DNA of 49,344 nucleotides from Bryobacteraceae bacterium (GCA_014860455.1 JACZJQ010000042.1:1-49344); one strand, 5' to 3'. Positions 34,227 through 44,801 are shown, counted from the stretch's first letter. A program made the numbers and translations. Notes: generated by a model from the letters alone, not told the origin.

Positions 34227-34257
34227 AAGAAGGGGGCTCCGCGTGGGCCCCTTTCTT
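34227..34257. terminator. Bidirectional terminator between PEP-CTERM gene and efp
   Basis: AAGAAGGGGGC (34227-34237) pairs with GCCCCTTTCTT (34247-34257) in an 11-bp stem with one G-T pair and a 9-base loop. The pyrimidine-rich 3' arm and following TCTT give a weak U tract in both directions. The stops flank it at 34205 (+) and 34281 (-). Confidence 0.65.
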
Positions 34258-34280
34258 CTTGTCTGAATGCCGGATTCGGG

Positions 34281-34847
34281 CTACGCTGTCGCCACCCGCT
34301 CCTGATACGTGCCTTCCGTCGTGTTCACCCGGATCACGTCGCCTTCGTTCACAAACTGAGGTACGCTCACCGTCAACCCGCTTTCCAGCTTCGCCGGTTT
34401 GCCGACGTTCGACACCGATCCCGTCCTCAGACCCGGCTCGGTTTCGATCACCTTCAAATCCACCGTCGCCGGCAGATCCACACTGATCGGCTTGCCCTCG
34501 TAGAACTCCACCTGCACCTTCATCTCGGGAACCAGGTAGTTCGTCCCGTCGCCGATGAAGTCCTTGGTCAGGTGCATCTGCTCGTAGGTCTCGGTGTTCA
34601 TGAAGTGGTAGTCGTCGCCGTCCTGGTAGAGGAACTCCATCTCATGCTGTTCGAGTTGCGCGCGCTCGACGCGGTCTTCAGACGAGAAACGGTGCTCGAA
34701 CATCGAACCCGAACGCAGGTTGCGCATCTTCGCCTGGACAAAACCGCGCAGGTTGCCCGGCGTGCGGTGGGTCATGGAAAACACGGTGTGCAGTTCGCCG
34801 TTGAACAGAATCACCATGCCAGGGCGCAACTGGGTCGCTTGAATCAT
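34281..34847 (-). CDS. efp: Elongation factor P
   Basis: The 188-residue protein has three EF-P domains. The N-terminal KOW-like domain has [17 protein letters not shown]. The OB domain has [21 protein letters not shown], and the last domain has [17 protein letters not shown] and [27 protein letters not shown] rescues ribosomes stalled at polyproline stretches. At the tip loop, where E. coli has a modified Lys34 in PGKG, this protein reads PGNLRG, placing Asn32 at the tip. The EpmA lysine is therefore missing. The window has many Pro-rich proteins, which may depend on it. ATG 34847 has AGGCCCC but no strong Shine-Dalgarno. Confidence 0.95.
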   Translation of the reverse strand: MIQATQLRPGMVILFNGELHTVFSMTHRTPGNLRGFVQAKMRNLRSGSMFEHRFSSEDRVERAQLEQHEMEFLYQDGDDYHFMNTETYEQMHLTKDFIGDGTNYLVPEMKVQVEFYEGKPISVDLPATVDLKVIETEPGLRTGSVSNVGKPAKLESGLTVSVPQFVNEGDVIRVNTTEGTYQERVATA

Positions 34848-34922
34848 ACAGGGGCCTCGATCACTCTTCTATTGAATTGGGAACTTTCAGTTTACCAAAG
34901 CCCTGCAAACGCCCGCGCTCGC

Positions 34923-36131
34923 TCAGCGGGCAAACGTCAGCCACGCTATCCCACCGGCCAGCGTCAACAACGTCACCGGAATGCCCGCCCGGAGGTAGTC
35001 CACAAATCGGATTTTCACCTGTGGACGTGCCCGTTCCACCACGACAATGTTCGCCACCGACCCCAGAATCGTCAGATTCCCGGCCAGCGTCGACGACATC
35101 GCCAGCGTCAGCCAGCCCAACTCCGGATCGGCCAGCCGCTGGACAACGGGCCGGAACACCAGCACCGCCGGAACGTTCGACACCAGATTCGACAGCGCCG
35201 CCGAAAACCCGCTCAGCACCCAGACCTGGTCCAGCCGGAAACCCCTCGCCAGCGCCAGAAAGTCCTGCTCAAGCGACGTCTTCTCCACCCCCGCCACCAC
35301 GATGAACAGGCCGGCAAACAGCGCCAGCAGCGGCCAGTCCACCTCCCTGTAGACCTTCTCCGGCTTCACCCGCCGCGTCACAAGCAGCACCGCCCCGGCG
35401 ACGATCGCCGTCTGCGCCACCGGCCACCCGGCGAAGAAGAACCACACCATGGCCGCCGACACCGCCAGCGACTTGTACAGCAGCGGCTTGTTCACCCTCA
35501 CCCGCGCGTGGCCGTGCAAATCGAACCGCGCCCCGTCAAACTCCCTGCGGAACATCCACCGCAGCACCAGGTAGATCACCGCCATCGAGATCGCCGCCAC
35601 CGGCGCCAGCGCCCCGGCGAACCGGGCATAGGAGATGCCGGAAAGTGCCCCGATCATCATGTTCTGCGGGTTGCCAGTGATCGTCGCCACGCTGCCCGCA
35701 TTCGCCGCCATCGCCACCGCCAGCAGATACGGAAGCGGGTTCCGCCTCAGCGCCAGCACAACCTCCACCACCAGCGGCGTCATCACGATGCAGATCGTGT
35801 CGTTAACGAAGATCGCCGACAGCACCCCCGATACGCCGATGATCCCCAGCAGCAGCGTCCGCGGATGATGCGCGTGCCGCACCACCCATGCTGCTGTCCA
35901 GCGGAAAAATCCCGCCAGCCGCAGATTCGCCGCCACGATCATCATCCCCAGCAGCAGCACGATCGTCGGCCAGTCCACCGCCCGCAGCGCCTCATCGAAG
36001 CCGATTGAACCCGTCGCCACCATCAGGCTCGCCCCGATCACCGCCGCTCCGGCGCGGTCCACCCGCAACCACGGCGCCCGTCCAAGCGCCAGAACGAAGT
36101 ACGTGCCGAGAAAGATGGCCAGCGCCGTCAT
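34923..36131 (-). CDS. ArsB/NhaD/SLC13-type ion transporter
   Basis: The 402-residue protein has 10-11 membrane segments. Duplicated reentrant-loop motifs typical of the ion-transporter (IT) superfamily appear: [17 protein letters not shown] with [13 protein letters not shown] in the first half, and [12 protein letters not shown] with [18 protein letters not shown] in the second. Family members move anions, arsenite or Na+/H+. The substrate is not predictable here; the lack of an ars context argues against arsenite. Length is slightly short for the family but both halves are complete. Confidence 0.85.
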   Translation of the reverse strand: MTALAIFLGTYFVLALGRAPWLRVDRAGAAVIGASLMVATGSIGFDEALRAVDWPTIVLLLGMMIVAANLRLAGFFRWTAAWVVRHAHHPRTLLLGIIGVSGVLSAIFVNDTICIVMTPLVVEVVLALRRNPLPYLLAVAMAANAGSVATITGNPQNMMIGALSGISYARFAGALAPVAAISMAVIYLVLRWMFRREFDGARFDLHGHARVRVNKPLLYKSLAVSAAMVWFFFAGWPVAQTAIVAGAVLLVTRRVKPEKVYREVDWPLLALFAGLFIVVAGVEKTSLEQDFLALARGFRLDQVWVLSGFSAALSNLVSNVPAVLVFRPVVQRLADPELGWLTLAMSSTLAGNLTILGSVANIVVVERARPQVKIRFVDYLRAGIPVTLLTLAGGIAWLTFAR

Positions 36132-36292
36132 TGATGCTTATTCATTATGGCGCGCGCCTGTACGAGTCCTCGCGCCCGAATGCGTCTGATGTATACTTGC
36201 CGCGTCGGGCCGCATGCGTGCGGTTCCCCATGTCACGGGTCTTGCCGCCTGCACGGGGATCCCCGCCCACCGCTCCCGGCGCCGCTCAACTT

Positions 36293-38884
36293 ATGGCCGA
36301 CAGACGCCAACTCGGACCCTACGAAACCATCTCCCTGCTCGGGCAGGGCGGTATGGGCGAGGTGTGGCGCGCTTTCGACAACAGGCTCCAGCGCACCGTC
36401 GCTATCAAACTGCTTCACAGCCCGGTCACCGAACACCTCGAACACGAGGCGCGCGCCGTCGCCGCACTGAACCATCCCAACATCTGCACACTCCACGACA
36501 TCCGCACCGAGGATGGCGTCTGCTTCCTCGTCATGGAATATGTCGACGGCAAGCCCTTCCAGGGGCCGATGAAGCCGGAAGCCGCCGTCGCCACGGCCAT
36601 TGAGGTCTTGGCCGCTCTCGACGCCGCCCATGGCATCGGCATCGTCCACCGTGACTTGAAGCCTGCCAATATCCTGGTGACGAAGTCCGGCGCCAAGCTT
36701 CTCGATTTCGGCTTGGCCAAGCGCCAGCGCAACCTCGGCGACGCCTCCGGCCGTACGCTCACGCTCACTCTCGGCGACGTCCATGCCTTCGCCGGTACGC
36801 CTGCCTACATGGCGCCGGAGCAACTTTCCGGTGGCGATGTCGATGCCCGTGCCGACATCTTCGCCTTTGGCTGCGTCCTCTATGAGGCGCTCACCGGCCA
36901 GCGCTGCTTCGGCGGCGACTCGCTGGCCACCGTCATCTCCGCCGTCCTCACCTCCGAACCTAAGCCCATGCGCGAGCTCCGGCCCGGAACGCCCAGAGCC
37001 CTCGAATGGATCATCCGGCGCTGCCTTGAGAAGGACCGCGAAAACCGCTGGCAAACCGTCCGTGATCTCAGCGCCGCCTTGCGCCACTACCTCTCCGTCC
37101 GCGAGTCGCGGGAGCCCGATCCCGTACTCCTCCGCCGGCCCCGCTGGCAGTATGCGGCCGCGGCGGGCGTCATCGGACTGCTGGTTCTCGCCGGATGGGG
37201 GATCGGCCACCGGCAGAATCGGGCCGGTCCCGCCAGGGCCGTGCTCTCGGCTTTCCAGATCGCCGGCGGCGACGATGCCGCCGTCTCGCCCAGTTGGTCG
37301 CCCGACGGCAGGTGGGTCGTCTACTCCTCGTTCCGCGACGGCAACTCCGATCTCTGGAAACGGCCCATCGACGGCGGCTCCGAAGTCCGCCTCACCCAGA
37401 CCCCCGCCGACGAGACCAGCCCCGCCTGGTCGCCCACCGGCAATATGGTGGCCTTTGCCTCCAACCAGGACGGCGGCGGCATATTCCTGCTCCACTCCGA
37501 CGGCGGCACACCGGCCAGGATCTCCCCCATGGGCAGCCACCCCGTCTGGTCCCCCGATGGCGCAAAGCTCGTCTTCGACTGGCAGGGCGCGGTCTACACC
37601 ATGCCCGCCACCGGCGGCGATCAACTGCCCCTGGTCCGCGGTACCTCTGGACGGACCTATGCCGTCTGGACCGCCGACGGCCAGAACGTCCTGCTCTGGC
37701 ACCGCGCCCTCAACGACGTCTTCCTCGCCAAGGCCGACGGCAGGCTCACATCCCTTCATCTCACCCCGCCCGGCGAAGAGGTCAATGGGCTCAGCCTCTC
37801 CCCCGACGGCCGCTGGCTCTATGTCAGCCGCGGCCCCTTCGGCGGGCTGATGGACCTCTGGCGCGTCCCTATGAATCCATCCGAGTCGACGCCGGCCGGT
37901 GACGCCGAACGCCTCACCTTCCCCATGACCGACAACCGCGACTGCCGCATCTCCCCCGACGGCTCGCGGCTCGCCTTCGGCGTCTATCTCACCCGCCGCC
38001 ACCTCTGGAGCTACCCGCTCGGTCCCGATGGCAAAGTCTCCGGCACCCGGCGCCAGTTGACCTTCCGAGGGCAACGCAACTACTATCCGGCCCTCAGCCC
38101 CGACGGCCAGCTGCTGGCCTTCACCTCCCAGGACAGCGACAAGGGCCTTCTCTTCTACCGCGACCTCTCCGAAGGCGTCGATCGCAAGCTGACCAAGGAG
38201 TGGGGCAGGGACAACCGCGAAGTCCTCGCCGCCTTCTCCCCCGACGGCCAGATCGTGTTCGCCTCCACCGCTCAGAAAGCGTTCGAACTCTACCGTATGC
38301 TCGCCCCCGGCGGCGTCGGCCTCAAGATCACCGCAGGCAAGCCGGAACACCGCGACACCTGGCCCTCCTGGTCGCCCGACGGCAAGACCATCGTCTTCCA
38401 GTCCAACCGCAACGGGACCCAGGACATCTGGATCGTCCGCAGCGACGGCGCCGGCCTCGAACAGCTCATATCCAGCAACGCCAACGAACTTCAGCCAGTG
38501 TTTTCTCCCGCTGGCGGCAGCATCTCCTATACCTCCGATGCATCGAGAAACCAGGACATCTGGCTGCTTGACCTGGCATCAAAAACCGCACGAGCACTCG
38601 TAGAACACCCCGCCACCGACGGCCCTGGCGCCTGGTCGGCCGACGGCAAGCGATACTACTTCCTCAGCGATCGCGGCGGCCAGATTGGCCTTTGGATGAC
38701 GCCCGCCGCCGACGGCGAGGCCGAACTCGTCATCGCCCCCGAGGCCCCGCTCAGCTTCCCCGATCCCCAACTCTACGGAAAATTCGCCGCCGGAGCGCGC
38801 GAACTGGTGGTCCCTTTGGAGACTCGCCAAAGCAGCATATATGTCCTCGAAGGTCTCTCTTCCGCCACGCGCAAGCAGGATTGA
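36293..38884 (+). CDS. Membrane-anchored Ser/Thr protein kinase with PD40/TolB-like sensor
   Basis: The protein has 863 residues from ATG 36293; ATG 36230 is possible. The kinase domain (about 8-270) has [10 protein letters not shown]39, HRDLKPAN with D121, DFG at 138-140 and APE at 174-176. A single membrane helix (about 282-304) leads to an extracytoplasmic domain of about 550 residues made of PD40/WD40-like repeats with the recurring WSPDG signature (for example [15 protein letters not shown]). Such proteins are numerous in Acidobacteria and presumably sense an envelope ligand. No substrate or phosphatase is encoded nearby. No Shine-Dalgarno precedes ATG 36293. Confidence 0.9.
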   Translation: MADRRQLGPYETISLLGQGGMGEVWRAFDNRLQRTVAIKLLHSPVTEHLEHEARAVAALNHPNICTLHDIRTEDGVCFLVMEYVDGKPFQGPMKPEAAVATAIEVLAALDAAHGIGIVHRDLKPANILVTKSGAKLLDFGLAKRQRNLGDASGRTLTLTLGDVHAFAGTPAYMAPEQLSGGDVDARADIFAFGCVLYEALTGQRCFGGDSLATVISAVLTSEPKPMRELRPGTPRALEWIIRRCLEKDRENRWQTVRDLSAALRHYLSVRESREPDPVLLRRPRWQYAAAAGVIGLLVLAGWGIGHRQNRAGPARAVLSAFQIAGGDDAAVSPSWSPDGRWVVYSSFRDGNSDLWKRPIDGGSEVRLTQTPADETSPAWSPTGNMVAFASNQDGGGIFLLHSDGGTPARISPMGSHPVWSPDGAKLVFDWQGAVYTMPATGGDQLPLVRGTSGRTYAVWTADGQNVLLWHRALNDVFLAKADGRLTSLHLTPPGEEVNGLSLSPDGRWLYVSRGPFGGLMDLWRVPMNPSESTPAGDAERLTFPMTDNRDCRISPDGSRLAFGVYLTRRHLWSYPLGPDGKVSGTRRQLTFRGQRNYYPALSPDGQLLAFTSQDSDKGLLFYRDLSEGVDRKLTKEWGRDNREVLAAFSPDGQIVFASTAQKAFELYRMLAPGGVGLKITAGKPEHRDTWPSWSPDGKTIVFQSNRNGTQDIWIVRSDGAGLEQLISSNANELQPVFSPAGGSISYTSDASRNQDIWLLDLASKTARALVEHPATDGPGAWSADGKRYYFLSDRGGQIGLWMTPAADGEAELVIAPEAPLSFPDPQLYGKFAAGARELVVPLETRQSSIYVLEGLSSATRKQD

Positions 38885-38915
38885 TACAATTCTGTCCTGA
38901 AATCGGGTTGCGTGT

Positions 38916-38944
38916 TTGCCGCGCCGCTTTCGCCGTGGTAGGAT
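38916..38944 (+). promoter_or_regulatory. Probable promoter of the RRM protein gene
   Basis: TTGCCG (38916-38921) and TAGGAT (38939-38944) are separated by 17 bases. The predicted leader is about 60 bases, with a GGAC...GTCC hairpin near 38959-38976. Confidence 0.5.
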
Positions 38945-39011
38945 AAGAGTGCCCCCTGGACTGGAGTGTATGTCCGGTCCCAAACCCACAAGAGACAGAG
39001 ATCCCAGTTAG

Positions 39012-39449
39012 ATGAGTTCGACCGTTTTTCTCGGCAACCTCCCGGTCTGGGTCACGGCTGATGACATCAAGTCGTGGCTAACAGCGGAAAACCTGGTGGC
39101 CGACTCCGTGAAGGTCATCCGTAACCCGGAGACCCAGGAGTCAAAAGGCTTCGCCTTCATTGAAGCTCCCAACGAAGAAGAGATGACTTCAATCATCCGA
39201 CGCTTCGACCGCGCACCCCTCGAGGATCGCATCCTTCGCGCCAATCAGGCTCAACCGCCTCGGCCGAAGGGCGCGCTTCGGCCTACGGGCCCTGGCGTTA
39301 GCGCTGGTCCGGGCGTGACGGGTCCCGCTACGGCTGCCGCCCCTGCCGGCGACGGCCAGTTGCGCCGTACCCGTGGCGGCCGCAAGCACCGCAAGCCCGG
39401 CGGCGGACCCACCTCGGCTTTCGCCGAGGAACTCGCCAAAGCCCTCTAA
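39012..39449 (+). CDS. RNA recognition motif (RRM) protein
   Basis: The 145-residue protein has one RRM at about 4-78, with RNP2 VFLGNLP and RNP1 KGFAFIEA. A low-complexity tail rich in Gly, Pro, Ala, Arg and Lys follows (about 80-145), with RRTRGGRKHRK likely to add RNA affinity. Small RRM proteins of bacteria, known best from cyanobacteria, bind RNA and are often cold- or stress-induced. The target RNAs are unknown. It has its own promoter and terminator, so it is a single-gene unit. The Shine-Dalgarno is weak. Confidence 0.9.
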   Translation: MSSTVFLGNLPVWVTADDIKSWLTAENLVADSVKVIRNPETQESKGFAFIEAPNEEEMTSIIRRFDRAPLEDRILRANQAQPPRPKGALRPTGPGVSAGPGVTGPATAAAPAGDGQLRRTRGGRKHRKPGGGPTSAFAEELAKAL

Positions 39450-39473
39450 CCCCCCGCCTGCGACACGCGGAGA

Positions 39474-39513
39474 GCCGGGACAGACACCCGACTCCCCCGT
39501 GCCCGGCCTTTTA
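39474..39513 (+). terminator. Intrinsic terminator after the RRM gene
   Basis: GCCGGG (39474-39479) pairs with CCCGGC (39502-39507), extended by AC/GT across a bulge, and is followed by CTTTTA. It lies 25 bases after the stop. Confidence 0.6.
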
Positions 39514-39535
39514 CTCCTGCCTCCTCGCCTTCCGG

Positions 39536-39544
39536 TGTTATACT
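39536..39544 (+). promoter_or_regulatory. Extended -10 promoter upstream of the YacL-like gene
   Basis: TGTTATACT matches the extended -10 pattern TGnTATAcT. The start codon is 57 bases away, leaving a leader of about 50 bases. This probably drives the yacL-ispD operon. Confidence 0.5.
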
Positions 39545-39600
39545 CGAACCCGGCGTAGTATTCATTTTCTCCGCCAATTCATATATTCGAGGTACGCCGA

Positions 39601-40692
39601 GTGAATGATCTTATCCTCCTTCGTCTCGTCTTCATCGCCCTTCTGGCGACCGCTTCTTTTTTTCTTAGCCCATTCGGATTCCCCAAACCCTGGTCCGCCC
39701 TCTCCGGAGTCGCCATCGGCACGATCATCGTCGCCTTCGAGGTCCGTCTCAAGGAAGTCAGCCTCAAACGGCTGATCGGCGCCGCCGTCGCCAGCGTCCT
39801 CGGCATCCTGGGCGCCTTCATGATCGCCCTCATCCTTAACTGGGCTCTGCCCAATAACCACACCACCGTCCCGTTCCTTCAGATCCTTGTCCTGCTGGTG
39901 ATGGCTTACGTCGGTCTTGCCGTCGGCTCAGCCAAGGGCGACATGCTCAACCTCGCCGCCCTCGGCGGACTCTTCGGCGGTGAGAAAGCCTCCCGCCAGA
40001 CCTTCAAAATCCTCGACACCTCCGTCGTCATCGACGGCCGCATCGCCGATATCGCCGAAACCGGCTTCCTCGACGGCATCCTCGTCATCCCCCAGTTCGT
40101 CCTCCGCGAACTCCAACTGGTTGCCGATTCCTCCGACTCCATGAAACGCAACCGCGGGCGCCGAGGCCTCGACGTCCTCCAACGCATCCAGAAGATCTCC
40201 TCGCTCAACGTCCAGATCCTCGAAGACGACTTCCCCAACGTCCGTGAGGTCGACCTCAAGCTCATCGAACTCGCCAAGGTCTACGACTGCAAGATCGTCA
40301 CCAACGACTTCAATCTGAATAAGGTCGCCCAACTCCACGGCGTCCAGGTCCTCAACATCAACGAGCTCGCCAATTCGCTAAAACCCATCGTCCTGCCCGG
40401 CGAGATCATGCGCGTCTTCATCCTCAAGGAAGGCAAGGAGCAGAACCAGGGCGTCGCCTATTTGGACGATGGCACCATGGTCGTCGTTGACGGCGCTAAA
40501 CGTCTCATTTCAAAGACCATCGACATCTCCGTCACCAGTGTCCTGCAGACCACCGCCGGCAAAATGATCTTCGGCCGCTTCGACGATCGTCACCACCACG
40601 TCTATGACAAGCCGCAGCATAGCGGCCCCTCAGCCGACCGTGAGCACCAAAGAAAGGAAGACCACGCCCAGGTGCCCGGCTCCGGCCTCTGA
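39601..40692 (+). CDS. YacL-like PIN/TRAM domain membrane protein
   Basis: The 363-residue protein has four N-terminal membrane segments (about residues 5-110). A PIN domain follows, with [26 protein letters not shown]-like sequence [15 protein letters not shown], and later acidic residues ([12 protein letters not shown]) that bind catalytic metal. A TRAM-like domain completes it ([23 protein letters not shown]). This is the architecture of Bacillus YacL, a presumed membrane-tethered RNase. Linkage to ispD is conserved in many bacteria. The GTG start at 39601 has GAGGT seven bases upstream. The His- and Lys-rich last 35 residues are unusual. Confidence 0.9.
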   Translation: MNDLILLRLVFIALLATASFFLSPFGFPKPWSALSGVAIGTIIVAFEVRLKEVSLKRLIGAAVASVLGILGAFMIALILNWALPNNHTTVPFLQILVLLVMAYVGLAVGSAKGDMLNLAALGGLFGGEKASRQTFKILDTSVVIDGRIADIAETGFLDGILVIPQFVLRELQLVADSSDSMKRNRGRRGLDVLQRIQKISSLNVQILEDDFPNVREVDLKLIELAKVYDCKIVTNDFNLNKVAQLHGVQVLNINELANSLKPIVLPGEIMRVFILKEGKEQNQGVAYLDDGTMVVVDGAKRLISKTIDISVTSVLQTTAGKMIFGRFDDRHHHVYDKPQHSGPSADREHQRKEDHAQVPGSGL

Positions 40693-40704
40693 GGTCCACG
40701 AACA

Positions 40705-41421
40705 ATGAAAGTCGCAGTCATTCTCCCCGCTGCCGGACTCGGCACCCGCATGAAGCCCTCCGACGCCGGCTCCCCAGCCGCCCCGCGCAAACAGTTCCTG
40801 CTGCTCGACGGCGTCCCCGTCGTCGTCCACACGATCCGCAAGTTCGTCGCTTGCCCCCTGGTCAGCGAGGTCATCCTCGCGCTGCGCCCCGAGGACCGTC
40901 CCAAAGTGGATGAACTCATCGCCGCCGAGAGCTTCTCGAAACCCGTCCGCACCGTCGATGGCGGCGACTCCCGCCAGGCCTCGGTCGAAAACGGCCTGGC
41001 CGCCGTCGCCCCGGATACCGACATCGTGGCCGTCCATGATGCCGTCCGCCCCTTCATCGATCCTGAGACCATCGAGGAAACCATCCGCTCTGCCGCCGAA
41101 ACCGGCGCCGCCATCGTCGGCATCATCCCCGTCGACACTGTAAAGCAGATCCACCTGCATAAGATCACCGGGACGCTGAACCGCGACCGCCTCGTCCTCG
41201 CCCAGACGCCCCAGGTCTTCCACATCGATATCCTCCGCCGCGCCTACGATCAGGCCCGCCAGGACGGCTTCACCGGTAGCGACGAATCTTCGCTCGTCGA
41301 ACGCATCGAGGTCGAAGTCACCGTCGTCGCCGGCTCCGACCGCAACATCAAAATCACCCGGCCATCCGACATCGACCTCGCCCAACTCTTCCTGCGCGAG
41401 GAGAAGGAACGCCCACGCTGA
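40705..41421 (+). CDS. ispD: 2-C-methyl-D-erythritol 4-phosphate cytidylyltransferase
   Basis: The 238-residue protein has the N-terminal nucleotide-binding motif PAAGLGTRM, KQFLLLDG, the CTP-binding stretch GGDSRQASVENGL, VHDAVRPF, and DESSLVE with IKITRPSDIDLA at the end. It makes CDP-methylerythritol from MEP and CTP in the MEP isoprenoid pathway. It starts 12 bases after the YacL-like stop, with GAGGT upstream, in one operon. ispF lies 4.4 kb downstream. An insertion of PSDAGSPAAP after GTRMK is longer than usual but leaves the motifs intact. Confidence 0.95.
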   Translation: MKVAVILPAAGLGTRMKPSDAGSPAAPRKQFLLLDGVPVVVHTIRKFVACPLVSEVILALRPEDRPKVDELIAAESFSKPVRTVDGGDSRQASVENGLAAVAPDTDIVAVHDAVRPFIDPETIEETIRSAAETGAAIVGIIPVDTVKQIHLHKITGTLNRDRLVLAQTPQVFHIDILRRAYDQARQDGFTGSDESSLVERIEVEVTVVAGSDRNIKITRPSDIDLAQLFLREEKERPR

Positions 41422-41437
41422 CCCGGAAACGAAGCCG

Positions 41438-43570
41438 ATGTCTGCACCCCAGCCGCCGTCCGAACTGGAACTCCTGAATCAACGGATAGACCTGCTCGCC
41501 CGCATCAACGGCCAACTTCTCGCCCGCATCGCATCGCTCGAGGACCGCTTCGCCCGTATCGACGGCGGCGTCCCGGCGATCCCCAATTCTGACCCGTCGC
41601 GGTTCGAACCTGCCTCCGAGCCGCCGCCGCCAATACCAGACGAACCCTCTTACTCCCCCGTGCCCGAACCTGCCGGGCCGGAACAATTCCACCCGCAACA
41701 GGAGCCACTGGCGCCCTTCGCGGAAGCCGCCCCTGGAACTTCCCACCCCTCCGCCGAAACCGCCTTCGGCCTGAACTGGCTCAACCGCATCGGCGCCTTC
41801 ACTCTGATCCTAGGCGCGGCATTCTTCTTCAAATATGCGGTCGACAACGGCTGGATCGGACCCACTGGGCGCATCCTGCTCGGCCTGCTCGCCGGCGCCG
41901 CCCTTCTCGCCGGCGCACACCTGTTGAACGCCCGCCGCCATGCCGTTTACGCCCAGGGCGTCGCCGCCGCCGGCATCTCAATTCTCTACCTGTCATTCTG
42001 GGCCGCTGGTTCTCTCTACAAACTCATCCCCCTGCCCGCGGCCTTTGCCGCACTGGTCGCCGTCACCGCCCTCGCCGGAGCCCTCGCCTGGCGTTCCCGA
42101 GGCATCGCCCTCGCCGCCCTCGGCCTCATCGGCGCCTACCTCGCTCCGCCCGCGCTCTCCACCGGCGAGTACCACCCCTGGATCCTGTTTACCTACCTCC
42201 TCCTCATCAACGGCGTCTGGCTCTCCTTCGCCCGCTACATGGGCTGGCGCATCCTCGAATTCATCGCCTTGCCCCTCACCGTCCTTCTGGCCGGCCCCGT
42301 GTTCGCCGATCTGACCAAAGACGACTCCGGCCCCGCCGGGACCTATCTCCTCGCCGGTCAGTGGATCGTCTTCATCCTCTCCCCCATCGTCCCGTTCGCC
42401 TACGTCGCCCAGGCCCTGGCCGGCATCGGACTCGGCTTCGCTTGGCACCACGCTCCCGCCGGCTTTCCCGTCGCCGCCCTGGCCCTGCTCACCGCCGGAC
42501 TCGCCGCCGCCCACCTCCGCCGCCATCCGTCTCTGGCCTTACCGGCTGTGGCCTCGTTCTCCCTCAGCTACGCCATCATCCTTGTGGGCAACTCCCACTC
42601 CGCCGCACTCTTCCTCACCGCCACCGCCGCCTTCGCCCTCGCCCATGCTTTCCTCCCATTCCGCCTCTCCCGCGCTTCCATCGGGCGCGCCGAACTCGCC
42701 CTCCAACCCCTGAACGCCGTCGCCTACTTCGCCGCCGGCTACAACTACCTCTATAGCGCCCACCCCGACTTCCTCGGGCTGTTCGCAGTCTGCCTCGGCG
42801 CGGTCTACCTGGTCACCGGACTCGCTGTCCGCCAACGCCTCACCGCCCAACCCGGCGCAACAAACTCCATCCTCCTGTTGGCCGGCGCCGCCATCGCCAT
42901 GTTCACCGCCGCCGTCCCCCTCCAGTTCGACAGCTTCCGCATCACCATCCTCTGGGCATTCGAAGCTGCCGCCCTCGCCTGGATCGCCCGCCGTCTCGAC
43001 TCTTCCTACACCCGCTTCACCGCCATCGCCGTCTGCGCCCTGGCCGCCTTCCGCCTCCTCACCATCGACTCTACAATCCTCCGCGACCCCGCCCAATACG
43101 CCCTGCTCGCCAACGCCCGCTTCGCTACCTTCCTGCTCTCGGCCGCCGCCTTCGCCCTCGCCGCCTGGTGGATGCGCCCGCAACCTCTTGCCCTCGCGCC
43201 TTACTTCACCGCCCATGGCGCACTTCTACTCGGCCTCGGACTCGAAGTTTCCTCCCATGTCCGCCGCGTCACCCCGCCCGGCGAAGTCTTCAGCGCCGAA
43301 ATGGTCTCGCTCTCCATCCTGCTCGCCATCTACGGGTTGGCCATGGTCGCCGCCGGCGTCGCCACCCGCACCCGCCTCAACCGCGTCGTTGGACTCACCC
43401 TGCTCGCCGTCGTCATCCTCAAGCTCTACGCCGTCGATGTCTGGTCCATGGGCCGTATCTACCGCATCGTCGCCTTCTCCGCCCTCGGCGTCCTCCTGCT
43501 CTCAACATCGTTCCTCTACTCCCGCTTCCGCACCAAAATCGAGGAGCTGCTCCAGAATGAAGATCGCTAG
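41438..43570 (+). CDS. DUF2339 multi-pass membrane protein
   Basis: The 710-residue protein has an N-terminal coiled-coil-like segment (about 8-42), a Pro/Glu-rich cytosolic linker (45-105), and then about 18-20 closely spaced membrane helices starting with LNWLNRIGAFTLILGAAFFFKYAVDNGWIG. The opening LNRIGA...FFFKYA is characteristic of the DUF2339 family. Function is unknown in all members. It is followed by a DUF3999 gene with a 14-base overlap, a pairing conserved in other bacteria, which suggests the two form an envelope complex. Confidence 0.85.
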   Translation: MSAPQPPSELELLNQRIDLLARINGQLLARIASLEDRFARIDGGVPAIPNSDPSRFEPASEPPPPIPDEPSYSPVPEPAGPEQFHPQQEPLAPFAEAAPGTSHPSAETAFGLNWLNRIGAFTLILGAAFFFKYAVDNGWIGPTGRILLGLLAGAALLAGAHLLNARRHAVYAQGVAAAGISILYLSFWAAGSLYKLIPLPAAFAALVAVTALAGALAWRSRGIALAALGLIGAYLAPPALSTGEYHPWILFTYLLLINGVWLSFARYMGWRILEFIALPLTVLLAGPVFADLTKDDSGPAGTYLLAGQWIVFILSPIVPFAYVAQALAGIGLGFAWHHAPAGFPVAALALLTAGLAAAHLRRHPSLALPAVASFSLSYAIILVGNSHSAALFLTATAAFALAHAFLPFRLSRASIGRAELALQPLNAVAYFAAGYNYLYSAHPDFLGLFAVCLGAVYLVTGLAVRQRLTAQPGATNSILLLAGAAIAMFTAAVPLQFDSFRITILWAFEAAALAWIARRLDSSYTRFTAIAVCALAAFRLLTIDSTILRDPAQYALLANARFATFLLSAAAFALAAWWMRPQPLALAPYFTAHGALLLGLGLEVSSHVRRVTPPGEVFSAEMVSLSILLAIYGLAMVAAGVATRTRLNRVVGLTLLAVVILKLYAVDVWSMGRIYRIVAFSALGVLLLSTSFLYSRFRTKIEELLQNEDR

Positions 43571-44801
43571 ACTGGCCCCGTTCCTCGCACTTCCCCTGCT
43601 GGCCCAGCCCGTCCATCTTTCCCCTGACCAGTTTCCATGGCGCGCCGCCTTCACCGTGAAGGAAGCCGGCGGTTACGCCGCCGTCCGCATCACAAAGCCC
43701 TTCTACGAGAAGACCTCCGCCAGCTTCGCCGACCTCCGCCTGTTCGGCCCGGCCAACGTCGAAACCCCCTGGCTGCTGCGCAACCTCCACCCTTCACGCC
43801 CCGATCCCGCCATCCCCACCCAGACCCTCGACCAGGTCCACACCGCCAAAGGCCAGTTCCAGCTCATCCTCGACTTCGGCGTTGCACCCCCCATCCACAA
43901 CCGCCTCGCCTTCGACGTCCCCGGCGACGATTTTCGCCACCCGATCCTGATCGAATCCAGCCTCGACCGCCAGGATTGGGACGACGTCCGCACCGCCGCC
44001 ATCCTCCGCTTCATGCAGGACGGAAAACGCCTCGAATCCCTCACCGTCGATTACCCTGACTCCTCCCGCCGCTACCTCCGCATCACCATCGGCAACTGGA
44101 AGGACCGCGAACTCGCCGCCTCGGTCCGCTCCCAGCGCACCGAATCGCCCAACGCCGAAGACTGGGAGCAACTCGGCTCGGCCGGCGTCACGGCCACCCC
44201 TCTGCCCGATCAGAAATCCACCCGCATCGAATTCGAATACCCCTGCGGACCGCTCGAAGATGTTCGTTTGGTCGTCCAGACTTCGTCAAAAGAGTTCCAC
44301 CGCTCCGCCTCCCTCTCGTATTCCGCCGACGGCAAGTCCTGGACCTACGCCGGCAGCCACATCCTCTATCGAGTACCCGGCGCCGAGGAACTCTCCCTGC
44401 GCGCCTCCCGCCTCAACGGCCTCCACGTCCGCATCGAGATCTTCAACGCCGACGACCAACCGCTCGACGTCACCGCCGTCCATCTCTATGTCCCGGCTCG
44501 CGAAGTCGTCTTCCCCATCAACGATGCCGGCGCCTACGCCTTCCACCTCGGCCTGCCTCGCGCCGCCGCCCCAAACTACGATCTCGAAAGAGTCCTCTCA
44601 CGCGCCGCCGCCGTCACGCCCGTCGCCGTGCCCTCTCCCGCCTGGGAATCCAATCCCGCCTACGTCCCGCCCGAAGCGCGCCCCAAGCCCTTCACCGATC
44701 GCTTCCCCTGGCTGCTGCCCGCCGTCGTCGCACTCGCCATCGCACTGATGGGCGCCGCCGCTTACCGCCTCATCAAGTCGCCCACAAAAGAAAGCTCCTG
44801 A
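43557..44801 (+). CDS. DUF3999 membrane-anchored protein
   Basis: The 414-residue protein has a signal peptide (MKIARLAPFLALPLLA), a large beta-rich periplasmic part (about 20-370), a single membrane helix near the C-terminus (about 386-408: WLLPAVVALAIALMGAAAYRLI) and a short cytosolic tail. Matches to DUF3999 include VRITKPFYEKTSASFADLRLF near the N-terminus and its position after DUF2339. The ATG at 43557 overlaps the upstream stop by 14 bases; the longer frame from 43188 only mirrors the DUF2339 gene. Function unknown; probably a partner of the preceding protein. Confidence 0.82.
   Translation: MKIARLAPFLALPLLAQPVHLSPDQFPWRAAFTVKEAGGYAAVRITKPFYEKTSASFADLRLFGPANVETPWLLRNLHPSRPDPAIPTQTLDQVHTAKGQFQLILDFGVAPPIHNRLAFDVPGDDFRHPILIESSLDRQDWDDVRTAAILRFMQDGKRLESLTVDYPDSSRRYLRITIGNWKDRELAASVRSQRTESPNAEDWEQLGSAGVTATPLPDQKSTRIEFEYPCGPLEDVRLVVQTSSKEFHRSASLSYSADGKSWTYAGSHILYRVPGAEELSLRASRLNGLHVRIEIFNADDQPLDVTAVHLYVPAREVVFPINDAGAYAFHLGLPRAAAPNYDLERVLSRAAAVTPVAVPSPAWESNPAYVPPEARPKPFTDRFPWLLPAVVALAIALMGAAAYRLIKSPTKESS

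Noticed and set aside
34572-36008. 478-codon plus-strand ORF opposite efp and the transporter
   Set aside because: Arg/His/Gln/Pro-rich low-complexity antisense product spanning two real minus-strand genes.
36233-38350. 705-codon minus-strand ORF opposite the protein kinase gene
   Set aside because: Antisense shadow; the kinase and PD40 motifs on the plus strand are unambiguous.
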